The notes beneath the pieces are model-generated. The model did no database searches, had not been told where the DNA came from, and worked only from the letters and a program-made list of their open reading frames with translations. Both the position numbers and the translations under genes were made by a program. This document shows positions 32,555 to 40,760 of a stretch of DNA of 64,000 nt, one piece after another (the stretch's first letter is position 1; each line of letters begins with the position of its first letter). Where the stretch lies: the NCBI RefSeq assembly GCF_037977385.1, contig NZ_CP150277.1, positions 2,147,001 through 2,211,000 of the forward strand, written 5' to 3'. This DNA is from Terribacillus sp. FSL K6-0262 (lineage in GTDB: Bacteria > Bacillota > Bacilli > Bacillales > Amphibacillaceae).

Positions 32555-33355
32555 ATGAAATTCCTGGTTATAAAATGCGGCGGCAGCATCATCGATCAGC
32601 TGCCTGATAATTTCTATGATAATATCGCGGCTATTCAAAAGCAGGGTGATTGGAAGCCTGTCATTGTGCATGGAGGAGGGAAGCTGATCAATGACCTGCT
32701 GCAGCAGACAGGGGTAAAGACGGAATTCGTCGACGGTTTGCGGGTGACGACCGAAGAGGTGCTTGATGTGGTCGAGATGGCACTGAGCGGGGCGGTGAAC
32801 AAGTATCTGGTACGAAAGCTGATGGCCAGGACCGATGCCTATGGCGTAAGCGGGCTGGACGGCAAGCTGCTGTATGCAGAACCTGTTGCGAATGCGGATA
32901 AGCTCGGCCTTGTCGGCACCGTGACAGAAGTGAATACGGCTTTGATCGAACAGATTGTTTCCCAGGGTAATATTCCGGTCATCTCACCGCTGGCTGGAGG
33001 GGAAGGCAATTCCCGCTTCAACATCAACGCCGACCTTGCGGCATCAGCCATCGCGCGGGCACTGCATGCAGAGCTATGCTTCATAAGCGACATTCCGGGA
33101 ATTTATCGCCAGGAGCAAGGAAAGAAGCAAATGCTCACCGATGTAACGGACAGGGAATTGAAGCAGATGATCGATGATGGACTCATCAAAGACGGTATGA
33201 TCCCGAAGGTGCGTGCAGCATTGGAAGCTTTGGTGCATGGGGCTGGGAAAGTCACCATCGTCAATGGCCTTGCAGCAGACAGTTTGTTGCAGCTGGTGGA
33301 AGGTAAAGTCGCAGGAACAACCATCACATTATCAGGGGAGGCCCATCATGTCTGA
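32555..33355 (+). CDS. argB: N-acetylglutamate kinase
   Basis: This 266-residue amino-acid kinase-fold enzyme has KCGGSII at the N-terminus, VHGGGKLINDLL (substrate and ATP loops), LAGGEGNSRFNINADLAASAIA, and ISDIPGIY. It phosphorylates N-acetylglutamate. Start ATG 32555 is preceded by AAGGGGGAGG. It overlaps argD by eight bases. Confidence 0.95.
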   Translation: MKFLVIKCGGSIIDQLPDNFYDNIAAIQKQGDWKPVIVHGGGKLINDLLQQTGVKTEFVDGLRVTTEEVLDVVEMALSGAVNKYLVRKLMARTDAYGVSGLDGKLLYAEPVANADKLGLVGTVTEVNTALIEQIVSQGNIPVISPLAGGEGNSRFNINADLAASAIARALHAELCFISDIPGIYRQEQGKKQMLTDVTDRELKQMIDDGLIKDGMIPKVRAALEALVHGAGKVTIVNGLAADSLLQLVEGKVAGTTITLSGEAHHV

Positions 33356-34526
33356 AACGAATACAGCTATTTCATCTGTCATGCCGACTTACAGCAGGTT
33401 TCCGATTTCCATTACAAAAGGGGCAGGGAGCTATGTCTGGGATGATAAAGGCAAACGATATCTTGATTACACTGCCGGAATCGCTACTTGCAATTTAGGG
33501 CATGCCCCGGCAGCCGTCAAAGAAGCTGTCAAGGAGCAGCTGGATACCCTTTGGCATTGTTCCAACCTTTATCATATCCCGATTCAGGAACAGCTGGCAG
33601 AACAGCTGGCGAGCTGTACATTTGCCGATCAAGTTTTTTTTGGCAATAGTGGTGCAGAGGCGAATGAAGCAGCAATCAAGCTGGCACGCAGCTATGCCCA
33701 GAAGGTAAAGGGAACCAAGGCTTTCGAGGTCGTCACGTTCAGCCGATCATTCCACGGCCGGACGCTCGCGACACTGGCAGCAACGGGGCAGGAAAAGATC
33801 CAAAAAAACTTCGCCCCGCTGGCACAGGGCTTCCGATATCTTCCTTATAATGATGTAGAAGCCCTGGATGAGCTGATCGGACCTGATACATGCGGCGTTT
33901 TATTGGAGCTCGTCCAAGGGGAAGGCGGTGTGATCCCTGCCGATCCTGCATGGGTGAAGGAAGTGGAACGGATTTGTAAGGAAAACGATGTCCTGTTCAT
34001 GCTGGATGAAGTGCAAACTGGCGTCGGGCGTACTGGTACGCTTTATGCCTATGAGCAATATGAGGTGGAGCCGGATGTGCTGACTACCGCGAAAGGGCTG
34101 GCTTCGGGCATCCCGATCGGAGCTATGCTTGCTTCGGGGAAAGCGGCGCAAGCATTTGAAGCCGGCAGCCACGGCAGCACTTTCGGAGGTAATCCTGTGG
34201 CGGCTGCAGCTGGGAAGGCCACCTTGGAAGTGATCACAAATCCTGCATTTTTGAGGGAAGTGCAAGAGACCGCGGATTACTTCCGGGGTAAGCTGGAAAC
34301 GATCGCTGCCGAGTCCGGTGCGTTCACGGATGTGCGCGGGAAGGGCTTGCTGCTTGGCCTTGGTACGACAGGGAAAGCGATCGAGCTTGTGCATCAGGCC
34401 CGGGAGCTCGGGTTGCTTGTTCTGGTAGCTGGTGAGCAGGTGCTGCGGATCCTGCCGCCGCTTAATACAACCAGGGCGGAAGTGGATTTCTGTATCGAGG
34501 CCTTGAAGCAGATCGCAGATGTATAA
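33348..34526 (+). CDS. argD: acetylornithine aminotransferase
   Basis: A 392-residue PLP aminotransferase of class III: FGNSGAEANEAAIKLAR, SFHGRTLATLAATGQ, LDEVQTGVGRTG, PLP lysine in TTAKGLASGIPIGAML (about 250), and HGSTFGGNPVAAAA. It converts N-acetylglutamate semialdehyde to N-acetylornithine. The ATG lies within the end of argB with AGGGGAGG upstream. argF and carAB, often next in B. subtilis, are absent here; a terminator follows. Confidence 0.95.
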   Translation: MSETNTAISSVMPTYSRFPISITKGAGSYVWDDKGKRYLDYTAGIATCNLGHAPAAVKEAVKEQLDTLWHCSNLYHIPIQEQLAEQLASCTFADQVFFGNSGAEANEAAIKLARSYAQKVKGTKAFEVVTFSRSFHGRTLATLAATGQEKIQKNFAPLAQGFRYLPYNDVEALDELIGPDTCGVLLELVQGEGGVIPADPAWVKEVERICKENDVLFMLDEVQTGVGRTGTLYAYEQYEVEPDVLTTAKGLASGIPIGAMLASGKAAQAFEAGSHGSTFGGNPVAAAAGKATLEVITNPAFLREVQETADYFRGKLETIAAESGAFTDVRGKGLLLGLGTTGKAIELVHQARELGLLVLVAGEQVLRILPPLNTTRAEVDFCIEALKQIADV

Positions 34527-34550
34527 AGAGACGCATCCCCCATACAATAC

Positions 34551-34586
34551 ATACGATTCCAGACTAGTTGGGATCGTATTTTTTTG
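34551..34586 (+). terminator. terminator of the arg operon
   Basis: Stem ATACGATTCC / GGGATCGTAT (one G-U), 9-base loop, then a T7 run. Confidence 0.85.
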
Positions 34587-34599
34587 TCATGATTTTCTG

Positions 34600-34628
34600 T
34601 TGTCGAAATAAGTTACAATCGTTAAGAT
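34600..34628 (+). promoter_or_regulatory. promoter of purU-rbsK
   Basis: -35 TTGTCG (34600-34605), 17-base spacer, -10 TAAGAT (34623-34628). Confidence 0.45.
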
Positions 34629-34651
34629 AGAAGAATATTAGGAGGTTAGCC

Positions 34652-35551
34652 ATGTCCGCACATTATCTAGAAAAAATCAAAGCTTTCCAGCAGCAGAATG
34701 AAAACAGATATCGGATCGTCATTTCCTGTCCTGATCAGCCGGGAATTGTCGCAGCAGTTTCCGAGTTCCTTTATAAACAGCAAGCAAATATCATGGAATC
34801 CAATCAATATACAACCGATCCGGATGGAGGGGAGTTCTTCCTTCGGATTGAATTCGAATGCCGACAGGACGGCGATACGCAGCAGATGCTGGAGCAAGGC
34901 TTCCGGCAGATAGCGGAGCATTTCCGGATGGAGTGGCAGCTTGTGCGTGTACGCGACCTGAAAAAACTGGCTCTGTTCGTATCGAAGGAATTGCATTGCC
35001 TGCAGGAGATTCTTTGGGAGTATCAAAGCGGCAACCTCATGGCCGACCTTGCAGTGATCGTCAGCAATCATGAGGATGCGCGTGAACTGGCGGAAGCCCA
35101 TGATATCCCCTTCCACCATATCCCTGCCAATAAGGATATCCGTCAGCAAGCAGAGCGTCAGCAGCTTGAGCTGTTGGCGCAATATGATATCGACACCGTC
35201 ATTCTCGCGAGGTATATGCAGATCCTGACACCTGCATTCCTGGAGAATTATAAAAATAAAATCATCAATATCCATCATAGCTTCCTTCCAGCCTTCATCG
35301 GCGCCAAACCATATGAGCGTGCCTTTGAACGGGGGGTGAAGCTGATCGGGGCAACAAGCCATTACGTGACATCGGATCTGGATGAAGGTCCGATCATCGA
35401 GCAGGATATCCATCGGGTCAATCATAAGGATAAAGCGGAAGATCTGAAGCGTGTCGGACGTCTTGTCGAACGCAGTGTACTCATGCGTGCAATCAAATGG
35501 CATGTGGATGATCGCGTGATTGTATTCGGCAATAAAACGATCGTATTTTAA
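34652..35551 (+). CDS. purU: formyltetrahydrofolate deformylase
   Basis: A 299-residue PurU: an N-terminal ACT domain (about 18-95, RIVISCPDQPGIVAAVSEFLY) and a formyltransferase-like domain with VILARYMQIL, INIHHSFLPAF (catalytic Asn/His) and DLDEGPIIEQ (catalytic Asp). It hydrolyses 10-formyl-THF to formate and THF, balancing one-carbon units. TAGGAGG precedes the ATG. A ribokinase gene follows 14 bases later, so the two are probably co-transcribed. Confidence 0.94.
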   Translation: MSAHYLEKIKAFQQQNENRYRIVISCPDQPGIVAAVSEFLYKQQANIMESNQYTTDPDGGEFFLRIEFECRQDGDTQQMLEQGFRQIAEHFRMEWQLVRVRDLKKLALFVSKELHCLQEILWEYQSGNLMADLAVIVSNHEDARELAEAHDIPFHHIPANKDIRQQAERQQLELLAQYDIDTVILARYMQILTPAFLENYKNKIINIHHSFLPAFIGAKPYERAFERGVKLIGATSHYVTSDLDEGPIIEQDIHRVNHKDKAEDLKRVGRLVERSVLMRAIKWHVDDRVIVFGNKTIVF

Positions 35552-35565
35552 AAGGAGGACTGGGC

Positions 35566-36450
35566 ATGGTACCGAAGATAACGGTAATCGGCAGTCTGAA
35601 TATGGATTTGACTGCCACCTCAGCTAAACGTCCTGCAGCTGGTGAAACAATACTGGGGGAGCGCTTTGAAACTTTCCCTGGCGGTAAAGGTGCCAATCAA
35701 GCTGTCGCTGCCGCCAGGCTAGGGGCGGATGTCGCCATGATCGGTATGGTCGGTCGGGATCCTTTCGGGGATGAGCTCACGCAGGTTCTCCGCCGGGAAG
35801 GGGTCCGGACGGAGCATATTGGCAGAGCGGGCACTTCTTCGGGTGTTGCCGTCATCCAGGTGGTGGATGGAGATAACAGCATCACTGTCATCCCGGGAGC
35901 CAATTTTCAGCTCACACCGGATTATATCGGAACGAAACGGAGTGTCATCGCAGAAAGCGACATGGTCCTGATTCAATTGGAGATTCCGCTCGAGTCAGTG
36001 GCAGCTGCAGCCAAATGCTGTCAGGAGGCGGATGTACCATACATACTGAATCCTGCACCAGCACAGCTGCTTTCCCGCGAGGTCATCGATCAGGCAGCGT
36101 ACATCACGCCGAATGAATCAGAGGCTGCCATTCTTTTTGACGATATACAAAAGGCATTAAAGGAATATACCGATAAGCTTGTCATCACAAAAGGGGAAGA
36201 GGGCATTGTGTATAGCGGCGGGCGTGTACCGGCTTTTTCCGTCGAGCCAGTTGACACGACCGGAGCCGGAGACACATTCAACGCTGCACTTGCACTTAAG
36301 CTGGCAAGCGGCAGTCCGCTGGATGAAGCTTGCCGCTATGCCAACGCAGCAGCAGCCTTGCAGATAGGCTTCCCAGGTGCACAAGCCGGCATGCCGACAA
36401 ATGATGAAGTCATCAGCTTCATGAGACAAAATGGACAAAATCCTTTATAA
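35566..36450 (+). CDS. rbsK: ribokinase
   Basis: This 294-residue PfkB-family kinase has the N-terminal GSLNMDL, the di-glycine ribose-binding segment FPGGKGANQAVAAARLGA, and the C-terminal catalytic DTTGAGDTFNAAL. It is closest to RbsK. There is no rbs transporter nearby. With the nucleoside hydrolase and the secreted nucleotidase in this window it could salvage ribose released from nucleosides. Linkage to purU is close (14 bases) and AAAAGGAGG precedes the ATG. Confidence 0.9.
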   Translation: MVPKITVIGSLNMDLTATSAKRPAAGETILGERFETFPGGKGANQAVAAARLGADVAMIGMVGRDPFGDELTQVLRREGVRTEHIGRAGTSSGVAVIQVVDGDNSITVIPGANFQLTPDYIGTKRSVIAESDMVLIQLEIPLESVAAAAKCCQEADVPYILNPAPAQLLSREVIDQAAYITPNESEAAILFDDIQKALKEYTDKLVITKGEEGIVYSGGRVPAFSVEPVDTTGAGDTFNAALALKLASGSPLDEACRYANAAAALQIGFPGAQAGMPTNDEVISFMRQNGQNPL

Positions 36451-36489
36451 TAAGGAGCGCTTGTTAAAAAGCAGCAAGGAGGAATACAA

Positions 36490-36987
36490 ATGGCAGGAAG
36501 AAAGCCAGAAGAAATGGAAGACATAACATTGCTTGGCAACAAAAACAATGTCTACGATTTCGATTACAAACCTGAGGTTCTCGAAACCTTTGATAATAAA
36601 CACACGTACCGTGATTACTTCGTGAAATTCAATTGCCCGGAATTCACGACACTATGCCCGATCACGAATCAGCCGGACTTCGGTACGGTGTACATCAGCT
36701 ACATCCCGGATGAGAAGATGGTGGAAAGCAAATCGCTGAAGCTGTACCTATTCAGCTTCCGCAACCATGGTGATTTCCACGAAGACTGCATGAACATCAT
36801 CCTGAACGACCTGAAGGAACTGATGAACCCGCGCTACATCGAAGTATGGGGCAAGTTCACACCACGCGGTGGAATAAGCATCGATCCATACGTCAACTAC
36901 GGCCGCCCAGGCACGAAGTATGAGCAGATGGCAGATCATCGCATGATGAATCATGATATGTATCCGGAGAAAGTGGATAATAGATAA
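36490..36987 (+). CDS. queF: NADPH-dependent preQ0 reductase QueF
   Basis: A 165-residue unimodular QueF: nucleophile Cys56 in [12 protein letters not shown] with Asp63 as proton donor, then [17 protein letters not shown] (QueF motif) and a C-terminal [11 protein letters not shown]. It reduces 7-cyano-7-deazaguanine to preQ1 in queuosine synthesis. No queCDE genes and no preQ1 riboswitch are seen just upstream; the 39-base gap to rbsK holds only AAGGAGG. Confidence 0.95.
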   Translation: MAGRKPEEMEDITLLGNKNNVYDFDYKPEVLETFDNKHTYRDYFVKFNCPEFTTLCPITNQPDFGTVYISYIPDEKMVESKSLKLYLFSFRNHGDFHEDCMNIILNDLKELMNPRYIEVWGKFTPRGGISIDPYVNYGRPGTKYEQMADHRMMNHDMYPEKVDNR

Positions 36988-37046
36988 GCAGTGATAAATT
37001 GTATAATCATAGGAAGAATAAATCATTATGATTAAAAGAGTTTAGG

Positions 37047-37078
37047 AAAAGGCATCCCTGAAGTGGGGTGCCTTTTTT
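37047..37078 (+). terminator. terminator after queF
   Basis: Stem AAAAGGCATCCC / GGGGTGCCTTTT with a 6-base loop and a T6 tract. Confidence 0.85.
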
Positions 37079-37241
37079 AGTGCATGCTATTAATGGAATT
37101 AGTGGAAATGGTGAAGGAGTATATTGTTCGGGTGGTATAATTTATAGTGATTAGAATCATCAGAGTGAAGATAGAATGAATGGTATTACCGACGGATCTC
37201 AGCATGTTAGCAAGGTGTCAATACAAAGGAGGCAAAACAAT

Positions 37242-37628
37242 TTGAAAATCATTGTTACGAGTATATTTGTAGAAGATCAAGACAAAGCATTGGAATTTTA
37301 TACGGGAACACTCGGGTTTGTAAAAAAGCATGACGAGCCAGCTGGAGAATTCAGATGGATAACTCTAGTTTCTCCTGATGAGCAAGAAGGTACTGAACTT
37401 TTATTGGAACCGAATAATAATCCGATAGCCAAGGAGTATCAAGAAAAGTTGTTTATGCAAGGCATCCCAGTAACTATGTTTGGTGTTTCAGATATTGAAT
37501 CAGAGTATAGACGGTTATTGGACCAAGGTGTGAAGTTTACAATAGAACCAACCAAAATGGGACAAGTCACATTGGCTGTCTTTGACGATACATGCGGCAA
37601 CCTTATCCAAATAGTAGAGAACGATTAA
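37242..37628 (+). CDS. VOC-superfamily (glyoxalase-like) protein
   Basis: A 128-residue VOC protein: SIFVEDQDKALEFYTGTLGF, then FRWITLVSPDEQEGTELLLEP and DTCGNLIQIVE, two beta-alpha-beta-beta-beta units. TTG at 37242 is chosen as start because AAAGGAGG lies eight bases upstream; the only in-frame ATG (37176) has no site. The gene and its flank (37080-37630) look more AT-rich than the neighbours. Function unknown; relatives include antibiotic-binding and dioxygenase-like proteins. Confidence 0.75.
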   Translation: MKIIVTSIFVEDQDKALEFYTGTLGFVKKHDEPAGEFRWITLVSPDEQEGTELLLEPNNNPIAKEYQEKLFMQGIPVTMFGVSDIESEYRRLLDQGVKFTIEPTKMGQVTLAVFDDTCGNLIQIVEND

Positions 37629-37630
37629 AG

Positions 37631-37666
37631 AAAAAAGCCTGACAGTGTACAAGCTGTCAGGCTTTT
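37631..37666. terminator. bidirectional terminator
   Basis: Stem AAAAGCCTGACAG / CTGTCAGGCTTTT with an 8-base loop, between convergent genes. Confidence 0.85.
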
Positions 37667-37669
37667 GCA

Positions 37670-38677
37670 TCATTCCTCTTCTGCCACTTTCACTAATTGT
37701 TTCCCTAAATTCTCTCCCTTGAACAATCCAAGGAAAGCATCGGGCACATTCTCAAAGCCTTCCACGACATTTTCTTCGAATGTAAGCTTGTCCTGCTTGA
37801 ACCATTCGGACAGCTGTTTCTTTCCTTCGGCGAAGCGATCGCCATAGTCGCCGACGATGAAGCCTTGCATTTTGGCTTTCGATTTGACGAGGTAGCCGTG
37901 GACGCGTGGTCCTTGATCTTCTTTTTTGTTGTAAGAAGAAATGCTGCCGCAAAGCGGAATGCGGGCATGTGCATTAAGCAATGGATAGACTGCGTCTGAC
38001 ACTGGGCCGCCGACGTTGTCGAAATAGACATCCACGCCGTCAGGGCAGGCTTTCTCAAGAGCTTTCGCTACATCGTCTTCTTTATAATTGATGACTTCAT
38101 CGGCGCCAAGTGTATGTTTGACATAGTCGAGTTTTTTGGGGGATCCGGCGATGCCGACGACGCGGGCACCGATGATTTTGGCAATCTGGACGACGGTGGA
38201 TCCGACTGCGCCAGCTGCTCCGGAAACGACGACCGTTTCACCGGCTTTTGGTTCGCCGATATCCATCAAACCGAAGTACGCAGTGAGACCCGGCATGCCC
38301 AGTACACCTAATGCCGTAGAGATTGGGCCGAGATCGGGATCGACCTTTTGCAGGTTATTCGGATCCGCTGCGTTATAACGGGCCCAAGGCAAATTGCCGA
38401 GTACAAAATCGCCTTTTTGGAACTTATCCGATGTGGATTCGGTAACTTGACCGACAATACCGCCAGCAATCGGTGCATCCAGCTCATACGGAGGCACGTA
38501 GGATTTCGTATCATTCATCCGGCCGCGCATATATGGATCGACACTGATATAGATGCTTTTGATGAGCACTTGTCCTTCCTCGAGTGCTGGGATTTCTGTT
38601 TCGACAAAACGAAAAGTATCTTTCGTCGGCATGCCTTCCGGACGTTCTGCCAATTGGATTTCTTCATTTTTCGCCAT
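37670..38677 (-). CDS. yfmJ: YfmJ-type NADP-dependent oxidoreductase (MDR family)
   Basis: A 335-residue zinc-free medium-chain reductase of the curcumin/leukotriene reductase type: SVDPYMRGRMNDTKSY, GMPGLTAYFGLMDIGEPKAGETVVVSGAAGAVGS (NADP motif), YFDNVGG. It is very similar in layout to B. subtilis YfmJ and probably reduces alpha,beta-unsaturated carbonyls. AAAGGAG precedes the ATG. A promoter lies upstream on the minus strand. Confidence 0.87.
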   Translation of the reverse strand: MAKNEEIQLAERPEGMPTKDTFRFVETEIPALEEGQVLIKSIYISVDPYMRGRMNDTKSYVPPYELDAPIAGGIVGQVTESTSDKFQKGDFVLGNLPWARYNAADPNNLQKVDPDLGPISTALGVLGMPGLTAYFGLMDIGEPKAGETVVVSGAAGAVGSTVVQIAKIIGARVVGIAGSPKKLDYVKHTLGADEVINYKEDDVAKALEKACPDGVDVYFDNVGGPVSDAVYPLLNAHARIPLCGSISSYNKKEDQGPRVHGYLVKSKAKMQGFIVGDYGDRFAEGKKQLSEWFKQDKLTFEENVVEGFENVPDAFLGLFKGENLGKQLVKVAEEE

Positions 38678-38707
38678 GGGGCATCATCTCCTTTTGATAA
38701 TACGATA

Positions 38708-38737
38708 ATTGTAAGACGGCGGCAGGAACTTACACAA
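38708..38737 (-). promoter_or_regulatory. promoter of yfmJ
   Basis: Minus strand: -35 TTGTGT (38737-38732), 18-base spacer, -10 TACAAT (38713-38708). TGTAAG and CTTACA flank the spacer as an inverted repeat. Confidence 0.5.
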
Positions 38738-38753
38738 CTCATTTGCTTTTCGC

Positions 38754-38778
38754 GTTTCATGGTCACAGGGAGGGGAAT
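38754..38778 (+). promoter_or_regulatory. SigB-type general-stress promoter
   Basis: GTTTCA (38754-38759), 13-base spacer, GGGAAT (38773-38778), each one base off the SigB consensus GTTTAA / GGGTAT. Confidence 0.6.
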
Positions 38779-38814
38779 AGGGACTATATAAACAATCGCA
38801 AAGGAGTTTTTAGC

Positions 38815-39252
38815 ATGCCATGGACGATGGACGACTATCCTGCTTCGCTGAAAAATTTGGACAAACCAGTCAAAAAGAAAGTTATTGAGATTGCCAATGC
38901 GATGGTGGATGAAGGCTATGATGAAAGCAGGGCCATTCCGATTGCGACCAGTCAGGCGAAAGAGTGGCATGAGAATGCCTCCGAAAGCGAAGTGAGGGAC
39001 TTCATGGAAAATGATGATCCGACAGAACGTGATTCTGATGGATCTGGCAGTAATCCGGATTTGATAGACAATGCGGAGGAGGTCGTGCCTCATGATGATG
39101 GCTGGGCAGTTCAAGCCAAGGGCTCGAAACGGCCGTCCCAGGTATTTGATAAAAAACAGGACGCTGTGAAGCGGGCCAAGGAGATTGCAAAAAATAAAGG
39201 AACAGAGACGATCATCCACAAGAAGGATGGTTCTGTTCAGAAACGTGCTTAA
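38815..39252 (+). CDS. ydaT: YdaT-like general stress protein with DUF2188 domain
   Basis: A 145-residue protein with two parts: an N-terminal ChaB-like segment MPWTMDDYPASLKNLDKPVK with KVIEIANAMVDEGYDESRAI, and a C-terminal DUF2188 domain (HDDGWAVQAKGSKRPSQVF, KQDAVKRAKEIAKNKGTE) joined by an acidic linker. This is the layout I recall for B. subtilis YdaT, a SigB-regulon member of unknown function. The SigB-type promoter upstream agrees. Start ATG 38815 follows AAAGGAG. Confidence 0.8.
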   Translation: MPWTMDDYPASLKNLDKPVKKKVIEIANAMVDEGYDESRAIPIATSQAKEWHENASESEVRDFMENDDPTERDSDGSGSNPDLIDNAEEVVPHDDGWAVQAKGSKRPSQVFDKKQDAVKRAKEIAKNKGTETIIHKKDGSVQKRA

Positions 39253-39254
39253 TG

Positions 39255-39288
39255 AAAGGGCTGCATCGGTCAAGGATGCGGCCTTTTT
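39255..39288 (+). terminator. terminator of the ydaT-like gene
   Basis: Stem AAAGGGCTGCATC / GATGCGGCCTTT (slightly imperfect) plus T tract. Confidence 0.75.
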
Positions 39289-39411
39289 GCTTGTCTGTGC
39301 TTTTTGGGGATATACGACCAGGGACGCAGGACAAGTTAAGACTTTATTTATTTCCATAAAAGCTTATAATGAGGAAAGCAAGACCATTTTGAAGAAAAGG
39401 TGGATCATTCC

Positions 39412-40323
39412 ATGAGAAGGTTAACCAAAAGCATGATGGCATGTGCAGCATTGGTCCTGATGCTCAGCTTTGCCTTTTCCGATGTTGTATCCGCAAATAC
39501 AGGAAAGAACACGGATAGTATCAATGAGAAATTCGGCTTGCCGATTGTCGTAGTTGGAGATTCGTTATCAGAAGCACAAAAAGAACAGGTCAGGGAAGAC
39601 CTTGGTGTTACAAATACAGATAATGTAGAGGAAATTCCGGTTACTGCCGAGGATATCGTGAAGTACATAGATGGGGATGCCAATTCCAGGATGTATTCCT
39701 CGGCAATGATCACAAGGGAAGATGAAGGCCACGGACTGGATGTCCAGATTGTCACGCCTGACAATATCACGCAGGTGACAGTCGATATGTATAAGAACGC
39801 ATTGCTTACTGCTGGTATCGAGGATGCTACAGTGGAAGTCGCTTCCCCGGTGAAAGTCAGCGGTCATTCCGCTTTGACCGGTATTTATAAAGCCTATGAT
39901 ACAGCAGATGGCAACCTGGATCCGGAACGGACGGAAGTTGCCAATGATGAGCTCGATCTGGCGACGGATTTGGCGCAGAAGGAAGGGCTGGATAACGAGA
40001 AAGTCACGCAGCTTTTAACGGATATCAAACAGGAAATTGCGGAGCAGAACCCTGCCACGCGCGAAGATGTCGAGCAGATCGTTTCCGACCAGCTGAGCAA
40101 GCTGGAAATCAGCTTAAGCGATGAAGATCGTCAGCTGCTTATCGATCTTTTCGATAAGATGCGCCAGCTGGATATCGATTTCGAAGGTGTGAAATCACAG
40201 CTGGATGATATTGCCGCGACGATCCAGGACAAGATAGATGAAGTAGCTGGAAATGAAGGCTTCTGGCAAAGTGTGAAGGATTTCTTCAAGTCGATTGGTG
40301 ACTTCTTCAAAAATCTATTTTAA
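39412..40323 (+). CDS. ypuA: secreted DUF1002 protein (YpuA-like)
   Basis: A 303-residue exported protein with a signal peptide MRRLTKSMMACAALVLMLSF ending near VVSANTG. The DUF1002 pattern follows (GLPIVVVGDSLSEAQKEQVREDLG, MYSSAMITR, SGHSALTGIYKAY). Residues about 195-275 are helical and acidic. The last 20 residues, FWQSVKDFFKSIGDFFKNLF, form an aromatic amphipathic helix without a sortase motif. Function of YpuA is unknown. ATG 39412 follows AAAAGGTGG. It lies 15 bases before ridA. Confidence 0.82.
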   Translation: MRRLTKSMMACAALVLMLSFAFSDVVSANTGKNTDSINEKFGLPIVVVGDSLSEAQKEQVREDLGVTNTDNVEEIPVTAEDIVKYIDGDANSRMYSSAMITREDEGHGLDVQIVTPDNITQVTVDMYKNALLTAGIEDATVEVASPVKVSGHSALTGIYKAYDTADGNLDPERTEVANDELDLATDLAQKEGLDNEKVTQLLTDIKQEIAEQNPATREDVEQIVSDQLSKLEISLSDEDRQLLIDLFDKMRQLDIDFEGVKSQLDDIAATIQDKIDEVAGNEGFWQSVKDFFKSIGDFFKNLF

Positions 40324-40338
40324 ATAGGGGAGATACGT

Positions 40339-40725
40339 ATGCGTAATATCATTCAAACCGACAAAGCACCACAAGCGATCGGTCCATATTCCCAGGCAGT
40401 GGAAACAGCCGGGACAGTTTATATTTCAGGGCAGATCCCGCTGGATCCGGCTACAGGGGAGATGGCAGACAGTATCGAGGAACAGACGGATCAAGTGATG
40501 AAGAATCTGTCTGCTATTTTGGAGGAAGCGAATTTGTCATTCGATCAAGTTGTCAAGACAACGATATTCCTTACCTCGTTGGATGATTTTGCAGCCGTGA
40601 ATGAAGTGTATGGACGCCATTTGTCCGAGCCATATCCGGCACGTGCGACCGTGGAGGTTTCCAAACTGCCAAAAGGGGCGAAAGTGGAGATCGAAGCGAT
40701 TGCTGTCCGCAGCTTCAATATGTAA
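40339..40725 (+). CDS. ridA: RidA family enamine/imine deaminase
   Basis: This 128-residue RidA/YabJ protein has TDKAPQAIGPYSQAV, VYISGQIPLDP, the catalytic Arg in YPARATVEVSKLPKGAKVEIEAIA. RidA hydrolyses reactive 2-aminoacrylate-type imines from PLP enzymes. It probably shares a transcript with the DUF1002 gene (15-base gap) and is followed by a strong terminator. Confidence 0.93.
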   Translation: MRNIIQTDKAPQAIGPYSQAVETAGTVYISGQIPLDPATGEMADSIEEQTDQVMKNLSAILEEANLSFDQVVKTTIFLTSLDDFAAVNEVYGRHLSEPYPARATVEVSKLPKGAKVEIEAIAVRSFNM

Positions 40726-40727
40726 AA

Positions 40728-40760
40728 AAAAAGGATTGCCGATGTTCGGCAATCCTTTTT
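40728..40760. terminator. bidirectional terminator
   Basis: Perfect 15-bp stem AAAAAGGATTGCCGA / TCGGCAATCCTTTTT with a 3-base loop. Confidence 0.9.

Noticed and set aside
36451..36489. preQ1 riboswitch before queF
   Set aside because: The 39-base gap lacks the aptamer pseudoknot sequence and contains only a ribosome site.
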